Source: CAYZWU01 sp964482235
GTDB taxonomy: Bacteria > Planctomycetota > B15-G4 > CAYZWU01
Length of the DNA stretch: 64,000 nucleotides
Direction of reading: 5' to 3'
Assembly: GCA_964482235.1 (NCBI GenBank)
Contig: CAYZWU010000002.1
Location: 62,001 to 126,000, forward strand
This document shows positions 8,810 through 17,880 of the stretch, one piece after another. The notes under the pieces are model-generated. The model did no database searches. It saw only the letters and a program-made list of their open reading frames with translations, and had not been told where the DNA came from. Every line of letters begins with the position of its first letter. Position 1 is the first letter of the stretch. The position numbers and the translations under genes are program-made.

Positions 8810-10786
8810 CTACCGCGGCACGAAGGTGTTTCGGTCGATCTCGATCTTCGTGGTCTCGCCGGCGCGGATCACTACGGTGCGCTCAACCTGGCCTATCGAT
8901 TCGTGCTGCAGCACGATTTTCCAGGAGCCGGCCTCGAAGGAAGTGGTGAATTCGCAGACGCCGGTATGATCCACAGCTAGGCCGTTGCTGCTGTTTCCTA
9001 GCGTCCAGCCTCGATCATCCTCAAGACTGTCGATCGTGAATTCGAGCCCCTGATTGGCGATCTCCTCGAGTCCGGTCACCTTGAGCTCCAGCGTACCGAC
9101 GATAGGAATCACGATCTTCAGGTCATTGATGATCGATGTCTCTCCCAGGACGACATTCAGCAGCGATCCCTGGGCGATCTGCGGTCCGTTTGCGTAGAGA
9201 TTGTATGTCTCCGGCGGGAGGCCGATGAAACGGAACCGGCCGTCGTTGTCCACCGAGGTGGTGAAGATCTTTCCCATGCTCGTGCAGGCCATGACCCAGC
9301 CCCGGCTGTTGCGCACCGGCTCGTTGTTCTTCCCGTCGACGACCAGGCCGCTCAACTCGGAGGAGCGGAGGTAAAGATCGCGAACGACAAGGCCCTCCTG
9401 GTCGAACTCGATCCGATCGAGGATGTTGCGGGTACTCAGGAGATCGTTCTCGTCGAACTGGACGCACACGTCATAGATGCCCGGCTCGAATGGGCCGATC
9501 TCGAAGTTGCCGAGATCGTCCGTTTTCGTCTGGCAGAGAGCGGTCTTCGGTTGGATCCTCTCCGGCGCTGAACGGCGGCTTACTTGCCGGTAGAGCTTCA
9601 ACACCGCCTTAGGCACAGGAATCCCCTTGCCGTCGAAGAGCCTCCCGCGCCAGATCACCTGGCCGGGTCTGGGCCCGAAATTCACCTCCACGTCCCTGTC
9701 TTCGAGATCGACGCTCAGCATCTCGCGGGTGACCTTGCCGTCTGGTGCAATGGATAGGTTGTACCGTCCCGGCGGAAGGGGCGGCGTGGTGTAGCGACCG
9801 TCCGCTCCTGTGGGAACATGGCGCACCGTCGAGATGTTCATGGAATAGTAGATCACGTCGATACCGGGCACAGGCTGGCTGTCCGTGTCGCGAACAAGGC
9901 CGAAGAAGCGATAGCCTGACTTCAGCCGGATAACCACTTCCTCGCCTCCCGGCTCGCCGTCTGCATACGACTCCGCAAAGTCGGGATGGCGCGCCCAGAG
10001 TCGGTGGGCGCCCGGCTTGAGCCCTGTGACAATGAAGCGCCCGTCAGGGCCGGCCACGGTCGGCTCGCCGTCCGTCCGAGTGTTCGCGTAGGAACTTTCC
10101 CCTCTCTTGCTGAAGCCGCGTATGATGAAGGGCACTACCTCCGCTCCGGCGAGCGGCGTGCCCGTGGCATCGGCCACCACGCACCCGGTCATCGTCAAGC
10201 CGGGCGTCAGCTCGAGGACAAACCCGCTGTTGTCCCTGCCCTCGGCGATGTCGATCTCCATGAAGTCGGGGCGCTGATAGCCGGCAGCCTCGTACTTGAT
10301 GATGAAGTGTCCGCCTTCCTCGATGGGGATCGAGAAGCTTCCGTCAGGGGAATCGATCGATTCCTCACGCCAAGGTGCGTAGGGTTGCAGATCAATGCCG
10401 TCGCTTGTTTTGAGGCGGCGCAGCGAGAGGTCATAGGAGTTAACGGATTGGCCTGTGGAGGTGTCCACCGCTTTTCCGGAAAAGGAAGTCTCGCCCGTCC
10501 CGGTCGCAGCCTCCTTGACGGGCGGCTCCGGTTCGACGGGCTCCTTCTCTGCCGCCAGGGCGTCGTCCCTGTCAACGGACCCTGCATCGTCGACGGCTGG
10601 AGGGGTTCCTGCATCGGCAGTATCCGACGCCGACGATTGCCGTCCTTCGTCGCGGCCGGCCAGCGGGCTTTTTTCCTCGTTCTCGTCCGACAGGAGCAGC
10701 CATAGACCACCGACTACGAGCAGAAGGAAACCGGCCGCCACGATCACGCAGACACGATTGGAGTTCCCATCCATAACGGTTTCCAT
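8810..10786 (-). CDS. Membrane-anchored protein with carboxypeptidase-regulatory-like repeats
   Basis: About 658 residues. An N-terminal membrane anchor (VCVIVAAGFLLLVVGGLWLLL) is followed by an acidic, Ala/Pro-rich linker of about 90 residues. Several beta-sandwich repeats of the CarboxypepD_reg/Cna-B type come next. Each has the pattern (G)xVxDxxGxPxxGAxV then TxxDGxFxxxxLxPGxYxLxAxxx, for example PDGRFIVTGLKPGAHRLWA, GADGRYTTPPLPPGRYNLS and NDGRFRFIGLPPETYNLYA. Such domains are structural modules on cell-surface proteins; no enzyme domain is seen. Start choice is uncertain (10786 or 10774, neither with a strong ribosome site). Confidence 0.8.
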   Translation of the reverse strand: METVMDGNSNRVCVIVAAGFLLLVVGGLWLLLSDENEEKSPLAGRDEGRQSSASDTADAGTPPAVDDAGSVDRDDALAAEKEPVEPEPPVKEAATGTGETSFSGKAVDTSTGQSVNSYDLSLRRLKTSDGIDLQPYAPWREESIDSPDGSFSIPIEEGGHFIIKYEAAGYQRPDFMEIDIAEGRDNSGFVLELTPGLTMTGCVVADATGTPLAGAEVVPFIIRGFSKRGESSYANTRTDGEPTVAGPDGRFIVTGLKPGAHRLWARHPDFAESYADGEPGGEEVVIRLKSGYRFFGLVRDTDSQPVPGIDVIYYSMNISTVRHVPTGADGRYTTPPLPPGRYNLSIAPDGKVTREMLSVDLEDRDVEVNFGPRPGQVIWRGRLFDGKGIPVPKAVLKLYRQVSRRSAPERIQPKTALCQTKTDDLGNFEIGPFEPGIYDVCVQFDENDLLSTRNILDRIEFDQEGLVVRDLYLRSSELSGLVVDGKNNEPVRNSRGWVMACTSMGKIFTTSVDNDGRFRFIGLPPETYNLYANGPQIAQGSLLNVVLGETSIINDLKIVIPIVGTLELKVTGLEEIANQGLEFTIDSLEDDRGWTLGNSSNGLAVDHTGVCEFTTSFEAGSWKIVLQHESIGQVERTVVIRAGETTKIEIDRNTFVPR

Positions 10787-11010
10787 ATACAGGAATCCCG
10801 CCTCTGCTGCAACGGGAACGAAAAAAAGAGCACGCCGTCCCGCCAGCAGAGAGCGGTCCGGCGTGCTCATCGGATTGCGGCTGAGTCTACCCAAGCGCTG
10901 CAAAACAAACTTCGAGCGAAGACGAGTCGGAGTGCGTCAGATGGGGCGTGCTCCGGCGCGGGTTCCGACGGACTGAGCCGAGGTTTTTCTGCAGCGCTCG
11001 GGTCAAGCCG

Positions 11011-12726
11011 TCACTCAGCATCCGGTTTCTTGGCAGAGTCCTCCTTGGCCACGCCGTTCTCTTTCTTGCGAATCGCCTCGATCATCCGCTTGATCTTCTC
11101 GTCGGACATACCCATCTTCTTCATCTTCTCGATGCGAAGCTTTTCCACTTCAGCCTGTTTTTCCTTGATGCGTATCGCCTTGATCTTCTTCTTGATCTCC
11201 TCGTCGGACATCCCCTTGGCCTTCATCTCCGTGACCATGCGCTTCTCGGCCTCGATCTTCTTCTTCTCGGCCAGCTTGGCGGCCTCCTCCTTCTTCCTCA
11301 TCTTCTTGAATTCCTGGCTGATCTCCTCGGGCGACATCCCCTTCTTCTGCATCGCCTTGACCGACTCGTCGATCTTCATGGCCCATTTCTTCCTGGACAT
11401 CTCGTCCTTCTTGCGCACGTCGGAGAGGTACTGCTTGATCTCCTTGTCCGACTTGCCGTCGGCTTTCATCTTCTTGACGAGGCCTTCCTCGTACTGCGCA
11501 CGCTTCTTCAGATCTTTCTTGGTTTCTTTTCCCATGATGCCTTGAACGAGGAGGGCGCGCTGGATGTCATCCTTCGATTTGCCCGCCTCCTTCATCTTCT
11601 TGATGAGGTCGGTCGCATCCTCGAGGCAGGCGTCCTCCACGTAGTAGCCCTTCTTCTTCAGCTTCTCCTTGGCGGCCGCCTTGTCTATCTTCTTGGCGGC
11701 CTTTTCCGTCTTGACGTCGCCGTCCTCGAGGGCGCTCGCGGGCGAAAGGGTCATGGCGGATACGGCGGCCGCCATGATCGCCACGAGTACGAGCGGCGCC
11801 AGCCATCCGCCGAGGCGGCAGGCGGGTTTCGTGCGAACATTGAGCAATCTGATAATTCGATTCATCAGGGATCCTCCTGTGGATGCCATAACTGGGAGGC
11901 GCTCGTCGTCGCGCAACGCGTCCAGCGACGAGAGCGCCCGGGCGTAGGACAGAGCGTCGCGGCAAGCGCTTACCGCGACATCATCGCAACAGTATTCGCG
12001 TTCGATGCGCAGCCGGTTCGACAACCACCACACTGCGGGGTGGTAGAACAGCAGCGTCTCGAACAACGCCTGGACCAGGTTGACTATGTAATCGTGCCGG
12101 CGGATATGCGCCAGCTCGTGAGCCAGAACCATCTTGATTTCGCGGGGCGAGAGTCCTGACAGAACGCTGCCGGGCACGAGGATCACCGGGCTCAGCCAGC
12201 CCATCACCATGGGGACGCGGGTGACCGATGACTTGAAGACGCGGACCCTTTTCTTGATCTCGAGCAGCGCGCAGAGCTCGGCCACTGTCCGGCGCAGGGC
12301 GAGGGGGGCGGGGCGGGTGCCGCGCCGTCTCAGGCGCTGGGTGTTCATCCAGAGCAGAAGCAGGCGTCCCTGCAGGACAATCGTGCCGCTGAACCAGAAG
12401 AGAGTCAGCCAGGGCAGGGCAGGGGTGAACCAGTCCCAGAGGGAGACCGTTTCGAGGTCCAGGACCGCAAGGTCGGCAGGCAGCGGCGGCAGCGGCTGGC
12501 CGAGACTGTCGACCTTGAGGACCAGCGTGACCAGGGGGGCGACGATCATGAGCCCCATGCCGACGCAGCAGGCGGCGTACCGTGCGTTGGCGCTCCTTTC
12601 GCGCATTACCTCCATGAGCAGCCTGAAGACGAGAGCTATCAGCGCACCCTGCCAGACGAAGTGCAGCAGGGTCCAGCCCACCGCGCGAGCCAGGGGCAGA
12701 GTGTCGAAGTAGTCGAGCATGTTCAT
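11011..12726 (-). CDS. BlaR1/MecR1-type M56 sensor metallopeptidase with repetitive C-terminal tail
   Basis: This 571-residue protein has the M56 architecture: membrane helices at the N-terminus (LLHFVWQGALIALVFRLL), a cytoplasmic loop, and the zinc motif HELAH near residue 200 followed by RRHDYIVNLVQ and EREYCCDDVAV. A further helix lies near residue 325. In BlaR1 proteins, signal binding activates the protease, which leads to cleavage of the BlaI repressor encoded just upstream. The usual penicillin-binding-like sensor domain is missing. In its place are about 220 highly charged residues with five or more copies of a motif like MKxxGxSxxEIxxxL (MKEAGKSKDDIQRAL, MKADGKSDKEIKQYL, MQKKGMSPEEISQEF, MKAKGMSDEEIKKKI, MKKMGMSDEKIKRMI). 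The sensed signal is therefore unlikely to be a beta-lactam bound in the classical way. Confidence 0.88.
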   Translation of the reverse strand: MNMLDYFDTLPLARAVGWTLLHFVWQGALIALVFRLLMEVMRERSANARYAACCVGMGLMIVAPLVTLVLKVDSLGQPLPPLPADLAVLDLETVSLWDWFTPALPWLTLFWFSGTIVLQGRLLLLWMNTQRLRRRGTRPAPLALRRTVAELCALLEIKKRVRVFKSSVTRVPMVMGWLSPVILVPGSVLSGLSPREIKMVLAHELAHIRRHDYIVNLVQALFETLLFYHPAVWWLSNRLRIEREYCCDDVAVSACRDALSYARALSSLDALRDDERLPVMASTGGSLMNRIIRLLNVRTKPACRLGGWLAPLVLVAIMAAAVSAMTLSPASALEDGDVKTEKAAKKIDKAAAKEKLKKKGYYVEDACLEDATDLIKKMKEAGKSKDDIQRALLVQGIMGKETKKDLKKRAQYEEGLVKKMKADGKSDKEIKQYLSDVRKKDEMSRKKWAMKIDESVKAMQKKGMSPEEISQEFKKMRKKEEAAKLAEKKKIEAEKRMVTEMKAKGMSDEEIKKKIKAIRIKEKQAEVEKLRIEKMKKMGMSDEKIKRMIEAIRKKENGVAKEDSAKKPDAE

Positions 12727-12728
12727 CG

Positions 12729-13112
12729 CTAGGACCTTTCGAGCCGGTCAAGCAGTTCCCTGATCTTCCGACGTTCCTCGGGAGAGGCTTTCTTCGTGGA
12801 GAGAGCCTGAAGCACCAGCTTGCCTGGCGATCCCTTGAAAACGCGGTCGACAAGGTCGCCCATGATGAGTCGCTGCGTCTCGGACTGGGACTTGACCGGG
12901 CTGTAGACCTGGGGGCGGACCGTCTTGTCGCAGCGCACCAGCCCCTTTTCATCCATGATCTGCATTATCTTGAGAACAGTGGTGTAGCCGATCTCGCGCT
13001 CCTCGTTCAAGGCATGGAAGACCTCGCGAACGGTGCCGAGGCCGCGTTCCCAGAGGACCTGGAGGATCTCGAGCTCACCATCTGTGGGACGCTTGTTCTT
13101 TCGTCTGGCCAT
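12729..13112 (-). CDS. BlaI/MecI-family transcriptional repressor
   Basis: A 127-residue winged-helix repressor with the family N-terminus (PTDGELEILQVLWERG), the recognition region (VFHALNEEREIGYTTVLKIMQIMDEKGLV) and a helical dimerisation tail. These proteins bind palindromic operators upstream of their own operon and are inactivated by cleavage through the partner M56 peptidase. It starts at an ATG with GGAGG about 5 bases upstream and ends 2 bases before the start of the BlaR1-type gene, so the two form one operon. Three spaced palindromic sites lie just upstream (13157-13213), consistent with autoregulation. Confidence 0.93.
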   Translation of the reverse strand: MARRKNKRPTDGELEILQVLWERGLGTVREVFHALNEEREIGYTTVLKIMQIMDEKGLVRCDKTVRPQVYSPVKSQSETQRLIMGDLVDRVFKGSPGKLVLQALSTKKASPEERRKIRELLDRLERS

Positions 13113-13156
13113 CGTTCCTCCACGATGAGTTGATACTGGAATGTAGCAGCGATTGT

Positions 13157-13213
13157 ACGAAAGGTATCGTCAGTTTCACGAAAAAAACCGTCAAATACTA
13201 CGAAAACTTTCGT
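13157..13213. promoter_or_regulatory. Triple operator array upstream of the BlaI/BlaR-type operon
   Basis: Three 14-base sites with shared halves: ACGAAAGGTATCGT (13157-13170), ACGAAAAAAACCGT (13178-13191) and ACGAAAACTTTCGT (13200-13213). The outer two are near-perfect palindromes; all three are followed by CA. Start-to-start spacing is 21 and 22 bases, two helical turns, so repressors would line up on one face of the DNA. The array ends 45 bases from the repressor start. Binding by the adjacent BlaI-type protein is inferred; the sequence differs from the staphylococcal TACA/TGTA operator. Confidence 0.6.
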
Positions 13214-13396
13214 CATCTTACCGGGAGGTCGGATTTCCCATTGCGGCGGCGGATGATTCATCCGGTCCCAAGTCCGGAAATTTCATCGCTTTGGAAACGG
13301 CGAGCCCCACGACCGTGGGGGTCGGGTGAAGATCGACACTCCGCTGCAGAAAGAAATGTCCGGGCCAGGCGCAGCAGAGCGGGGGCGTTTTTCGAA

Positions 13397-13990
13397 TCAC
13401 CTCGTCTCTTCGAGCTCGCTGCAGAGCCAGGCGCGGGCGAACTCCCAGTCCCGCACCACGGTGGCCATGGACAGGCCGAGGACATCGGCTGTCTGCTCGT
13501 GCGTCAGCCCCACGAAGTAGCGCAGCTCGACGACGGTGCACTTTCGCTGATGCTCTTTCCGGGCGCCCAGCTTGTTGAGAGCCCTGTCAAGGGCCTCGAG
13601 GTCTTCGAAGAGATTGGCGCCATCGATCGATCCGGGAGAATCTCCTCCGGCCAGGTCGAGGGAGAGCGGGTGCTTTCCCTTGCCCCGCTTGGCGGCGTTC
13701 CGGCTCCGCGCCTTCTCCACCAGGATCCGCCTCATGGCATTGGCCGCCACGCTGAAGAAATGAGCCCTGTTCTCCCACTTGCCTTCCCGGTCCTCCACGA
13801 GTCGGATGTAGGCCTCGTGAACCAGAGCCGTGGTCTGCAGGGTATGATTAGATCGCTCCCGGCTCATCTCCTTGTGAGCCATGACGTGCAGCTCCCGGTA
13901 GACGATGGCGAGCAGCTTGTTCCATGCCTCGTGGTTGCCGGCGGAAACGTTTTCGAGCAGGGATGTCACATCTTGCCGTGGGCGGTCCAT
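13397..13990 (-). CDS. ECF RNA polymerase sigma factor (TIGR02999-like)
   Basis: A 197-residue sigma-70 family protein of the ECF subgroup common in Planctomycetota and Acidobacteriota. Region 2 shows the typical VYRELHVMAHKEMSRER and QTTALVHEAYIRLVE. Region 4 shows RYFVGLTHEQTADVLGLS ahead of the recognition helix. Such factors direct RNA polymerase to special promoters and are often controlled by Ser/Thr kinases. No kinase or anti-sigma gene adjoins this one; its upstream neighbours on the same strand are the symporter and the sulfatase-like gene. No strong ribosome site is visible before the ATG at 13990. An inverted repeat (CCCCACGACCGTGGGG, 13304-13319) lies between it and the repressor gene. 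Confidence 0.92.
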   Translation of the reverse strand: MDRPRQDVTSLLENVSAGNHEAWNKLLAIVYRELHVMAHKEMSRERSNHTLQTTALVHEAYIRLVEDREGKWENRAHFFSVAANAMRRILVEKARSRNAAKRGKGKHPLSLDLAGGDSPGSIDGANLFEDLEALDRALNKLGARKEHQRKCTVVELRYFVGLTHEQTADVLGLSMATVVRDWEFARAWLCSELEETR

Positions 13991-14084
13991 GGAATACTCG
14001 AAATCAAGGCGCCTGAAGAATTCCGGATTCGTATGGCTCCTTTGAATTATATAGTGAAGATCGAAGATGTAAACCCGGAGGCGA

Positions 14085-15623
14085 TCACCAGAAGATCACG
14101 AAGAAGACCGCCACGGCGGCGATCACGGACAGGCCGAGCGTGAGGACCATCGGATCGGTTCTCGTGTCGAAATCCTGCTTGACCGGGATAGTGCGCGGTT
14201 CGGGAAGCGGCCGGAGCATTGCCATGGCAGTCATCACTGCGCTGACGAAGACGAACGTGATCATCATGCGGATCAGGAAGTGGAGCTCTTCTCCGGCCAG
14301 CCAGTGGAGAAGGCCGTAGACAGGCGCGCTCACGAGCAGTCCCACGACGCCGGCGGCCGCCGGCGCGCGCGGCAGGCAGAAGCCGACCAGGAACGTGGCG
14401 ACGATGCCGGGCGAGATGTAGCCCTGGAACTCCTGGATGAAGTTGAACACTCCCTTGAACTCCTCCTTGCCCAGGCCGGGGGCCAGGACGCAGCCGATCG
14501 TCACGAACAGGATCGTGGTGGCGCGGCCGATGAAGACGAGGCTTTGCTGCGAGGCATCCCGCTTCATGTGGCGCTTGTAGAAATCGATGGTGAAGATCGT
14601 GGATGCCGAGTTGAGCATCGAGGCCAGCGAGCTGATCACGGCCCCGGCGATCGCCGCGAACATGAAGCCGCGGATGCCGGCCGGAATCAGATTGCGGATC
14701 AGCATCGGGTAGGCCTGGTCCGGCGTCTTCTCGAGGTCCGCACCGTAGAGCTGAAACGCCATGATGCCGGGGAAGACGATGGCGAAGGGCACGATCAGCC
14801 AGAGAGCCGCGGCAAAGATCACGCCGAGCTGCCCCTGGCGGAGATCCTTTGCCGCCAGGGTGCGCTGGGTGATGAACTGGTTGAGGCCGCAGTAGTAGAC
14901 GATGGGGATCCACATGCCGGCCAGAACGCCTGTCCAGGGCAGCAGCTCGTGATCGGCCGGCAGGATCATGTGCAGCTTGTCGCTGTTCGTCTCGAAGAAG
15001 CTGTCGACCCCGCCGCAGGCCCGGAATCCCAGGTACATGGTGACGAGGCCTCCCGCGATCAGGGCCGTCCCCTGGAAGAGATCGGCCCAGGCCACGGCCT
15101 TCAGGCCGCCCCAGGTGGTGTACATCGCCGCGATGAAGCCCACGATCCAGACGGCCAGCGTGAGGTTCATGCCGAAGATCGTGGAGAGGGTGAGCCCGCC
15201 CGAGTAGAGGACCGCCGTGATGGTCACGGTGACGTAGATGACCACGGTGTAGAACGCCATGATCGAGCGGGTTGCCGGGTTGTACCGGTACTCGAGGTAC
15301 TCGGGCATGGTGTAGATGCCCGCCCGGAGGAAACGGGGCAGCAGGGTGAAGGCGATGATCACGATCCCCACGGCCCCGGTGAGCTGCCAGGCGCTCACCG
15401 CGAGGCCGACGCCGCCCGCCCCCTGCCCGGCCATGCCGACGAACTGCTCCGTCGAGATGTTGGCGGCCACGATGGAGAAACCGATCAGCCACCACTTCAG
15501 GCTGCGGCCGGCGAGGAAGTAGTCCGCGCTGTCCTTCCTGTGGCGGGACTTGAACATGCTGACGCCGACCACAAGGACGAAGAAGGCCAGGAAGACGCCG
15601 ATGTCGAGGAACTGGAGCTTCAT
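14085..15623 (-). CDS. Sodium/solute symporter (SSS/SLC5 family, SGLT-like)
   Basis: A 512-residue inner-membrane protein with about 13 helices. The TM1/TM2 region has the SGLT-type sequence GFSIVAANISTEQFVGMAGQGA, and TM8 has the sodium-site-like ASMLNSASTIFTIDFYKRH. The middle segment LFQGTALIAGGLVTMYLG is also typical. The family imports sugars, amino acids or vitamins with sodium; similarity to sugar carriers and the surrounding carbohydrate genes favour a sugar, but the substrate cannot be read from sequence. It follows the sulfatase-like gene by 28 bases on the same strand and precedes the ECF sigma gene by 94 bases, so the three may be co-transcribed. Confidence 0.9.
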   Translation of the reverse strand: MKLQFLDIGVFLAFFVLVVGVSMFKSRHRKDSADYFLAGRSLKWWLIGFSIVAANISTEQFVGMAGQGAGGVGLAVSAWQLTGAVGIVIIAFTLLPRFLRAGIYTMPEYLEYRYNPATRSIMAFYTVVIYVTVTITAVLYSGGLTLSTIFGMNLTLAVWIVGFIAAMYTTWGGLKAVAWADLFQGTALIAGGLVTMYLGFRACGGVDSFFETNSDKLHMILPADHELLPWTGVLAGMWIPIVYYCGLNQFITQRTLAAKDLRQGQLGVIFAAALWLIVPFAIVFPGIMAFQLYGADLEKTPDQAYPMLIRNLIPAGIRGFMFAAIAGAVISSLASMLNSASTIFTIDFYKRHMKRDASQQSLVFIGRATTILFVTIGCVLAPGLGKEEFKGVFNFIQEFQGYISPGIVATFLVGFCLPRAPAAAGVVGLLVSAPVYGLLHWLAGEELHFLIRMMITFVFVSAVMTAMAMLRPLPEPRTIPVKQDFDTRTDPMVLTLGLSVIAAVAVFFVIFW

Positions 15624-15651
15624 GTTGAAGCAGTTCTATCAGGTCGGCCGA

Positions 15652-17658
15652 TCACCGGCCACCATATCCCAGTGCCTTGAGCTTGTCTTTCAGGTCGCTC
15701 CCTATATCAGCACTGGCACCCGCTTCCCTGTACTGATCATATCTCTTGAAGATCTCTTCCAGGTCACGGCGCATCCTGTTGAAGACTTCAGGCCTCTCCT
15801 CCGCCACAGAGCGCGTTTCTTCCGGATCGGCTGCCAGATCGTAAAGCAGCCAGACGTCCTCTTCCCCGGCCACGTGGATGAGCTTGTAGTCTTCCTCGAT
15901 GTAGGAGCGGACCGGGATGTCGGTATGGAATTCCGTACTGCTGATGGTGCGCCACTTGAAATCATCCGGGAGAGGCTCATCGTTCAGGAGAGGAAGCAGG
16001 CTTCCTCCCTCGACCTGCTTCCAGGTCTCCACATCCAGGTAATCGAACAGCGTCGGTACCATGTCGATGGTCTGGCAGAAAGAGCTCACCGTGGTGCCGG
16101 AGTGGCGGCCTCGAGGGAACTTGACGATGAGCGGCACGTGGATCAGTTCGTTGTAGAGCGAGTGGCCGTGCTCCCACCCCTTGTGATCGTAGAACTCCTC
16201 TCCGTGGTCGGAGATGAAGAAGATCAGCATGTCGTCGTAGAGGCCGCGTTTCTTGAGCTCGGAAACGAGTTTTTCGAACTCGCGAGAGAACTGGGCGATC
16301 TCGCCGTCATAGAGAGCGACCAGCTCCTTGTGTCCGGCGCTGTCGAGTGCTTCCGATTCGGAGAGAGGGACCATGACTCCGGCCTTGCCGTGGGGTGGGA
16401 AGGTCATCGGATCGCCATCGTAGTCGTCCTGGAACAGCGTGTCGAAGGGCGGATCGGGGTTGTATGGCGTGTGGGGTTCCATGTAGTGCAGGTAGGCGCA
16501 GAACCTCCTGTCGCCCACCTCGTCGAGCCATCCCAGGAAGGCCTGGTTCACATCCTTCGCCTCCGTTCCGATGCTCTTGTCCGCCTTCTCGAGGTAACGC
16601 CCCGCCTTGCTGAGAAAGTAATCGGTGGGGACATCGACTCCAAAGGGCATGATCTTGAAGAACCGCTTGATCAGGATGGCGAGCCTGCAGGCGCTGCAGT
16701 CGCGCAGGACGTTGCTGAAGTTGCCGCGGTAGCAGTCCACACCCAGGCCGAAGCCGAAGTACTTGGAAATCTGCGGCGAGGCCGAGAGCATGGCTGTCTT
16801 GTAGCTCAGCTGCCCCATGTCGTTGGGCAGGATTTTCAATCCGGGTGTGAGAGCCGAGGTGGGATAAGCGACCCTGTGATAGGCAGGGACCGTCGCTGTC
16901 AGGATGCTTGTCACCGAAGGCCGCGTCCACGAGCTCTGAGCGAGGCAGTTCGTGAAGAGAACGCCGTCCGCGGCCAGCGCGTCGATCGAGGGGCTCGTGT
17001 CCCTGCCGCTTTTCTCCTTGTACCCGTAGCAGCCGAGATGGTCGGCCCTCAGGGTGTCCACCATCACGACCAGGACGTTCGGTCGCTTTTCGGTCGGCTT
17101 CTTGGCGATGAAGCTGCCATGCGACTGATCTCCCCACGGGATGTAGCCGATCACCGCAATGGCCGCCAGGAGCACGATCCAGGTAGAGATGACCGTCATC
17201 CTGAACCTTCGCCACCGGCTTTCCAGAACGCGAAGGACGCGCATCAGGACCAGGGCCGCGACGGAGAAGAGGGTCACGATCCCTGCATCCATGAGCAGGC
17301 TCTTGGGGGCGAACGGATTCTCCTGGAATTGATTGTATGTGAAGATCCAGGCGGCGAGCATTCCGTAGAGATAGAGGAAGAGAAGCAGGTAGCGGCCTAG
17401 GAGCGGTTTCTTCTCCACTCCAGATGCCGCTTCTTTCCGGAGTTGCAGGAAAAGGGCTGCAGCGAGCGAGACGAAGGGAGCCAGCACCATCCAGTATGCT
17501 GCAGATGTGAGGGAAACGGTGATGATCAGCTCTTTGGGAGGGTTGATCGCTTTTTGTTGCAGGTAGATCGAGAATCCCTCGACTCCGCCTGAAATGGTGC
17601 CGACTATCAATGAGGCAAAAAGTGCAGCAGGCAGATGACGTAGGAAGAGGCGTAGCAT
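15652..17658 (-). CDS. Membrane-bound sulfatase/alkaline-phosphatase-superfamily protein
   Basis: About 668 residues (ATG at 17658; the frame also has a TTG at 17670). The first ~190 residues hold five membrane helices. The remainder is a sulfatase-fold domain with metal ligands in VVMVDTLRADHLGCYGY and FFISDHGEEFYDHKGWEHGH. The position of the catalytic Cys/Ser of true sulfatases (C/SxPxR) reads SSWTRPSVTSILTA, with Thr in place of Cys. Thr at this position is seen in phosphoethanolamine- or phosphoglycerol-transferase-like members of the superfamily, so a classical formylglycine sulfatase is unlikely. A role in envelope or extracellular sulfo- or phospho-ester chemistry is inferred. The next gene downstream is the symporter. 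Confidence 0.85.
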   Translation of the reverse strand: MLRLFLRHLPAALFASLIVGTISGGVEGFSIYLQQKAINPPKELIITVSLTSAAYWMVLAPFVSLAAALFLQLRKEAASGVEKKPLLGRYLLLFLYLYGMLAAWIFTYNQFQENPFAPKSLLMDAGIVTLFSVAALVLMRVLRVLESRWRRFRMTVISTWIVLLAAIAVIGYIPWGDQSHGSFIAKKPTEKRPNVLVVMVDTLRADHLGCYGYKEKSGRDTSPSIDALAADGVLFTNCLAQSSWTRPSVTSILTATVPAYHRVAYPTSALTPGLKILPNDMGQLSYKTAMLSASPQISKYFGFGLGVDCYRGNFSNVLRDCSACRLAILIKRFFKIMPFGVDVPTDYFLSKAGRYLEKADKSIGTEAKDVNQAFLGWLDEVGDRRFCAYLHYMEPHTPYNPDPPFDTLFQDDYDGDPMTFPPHGKAGVMVPLSESEALDSAGHKELVALYDGEIAQFSREFEKLVSELKKRGLYDDMLIFFISDHGEEFYDHKGWEHGHSLYNELIHVPLIVKFPRGRHSGTTVSSFCQTIDMVPTLFDYLDVETWKQVEGGSLLPLLNDEPLPDDFKWRTISSTEFHTDIPVRSYIEEDYKLIHVAGEEDVWLLYDLAADPEETRSVAEERPEVFNRMRRDLEEIFKRYDQYREAGASADIGSDLKDKLKALGYGGR

Positions 17659-17880
17659 GGTGGTATCCAATCGGGCTGCGTAACGGTTTGTGGGTAAAGG
17701 GCTTGCAGCGCTCTCGTTTTAGGGTGCCAGGTGGAGTTTCAAGTGAATCTACCTATGGAATGATATTGCCGCAGGGTTGATTGTCCAGGTTTTTTTGAGA
17801 AACTGGTCCCCCTGTCACTGGAATTGCGCTAACAAGCATCAATTGCCAATTATTTCCCCCGATTTCAGGCGTCTCGATAG

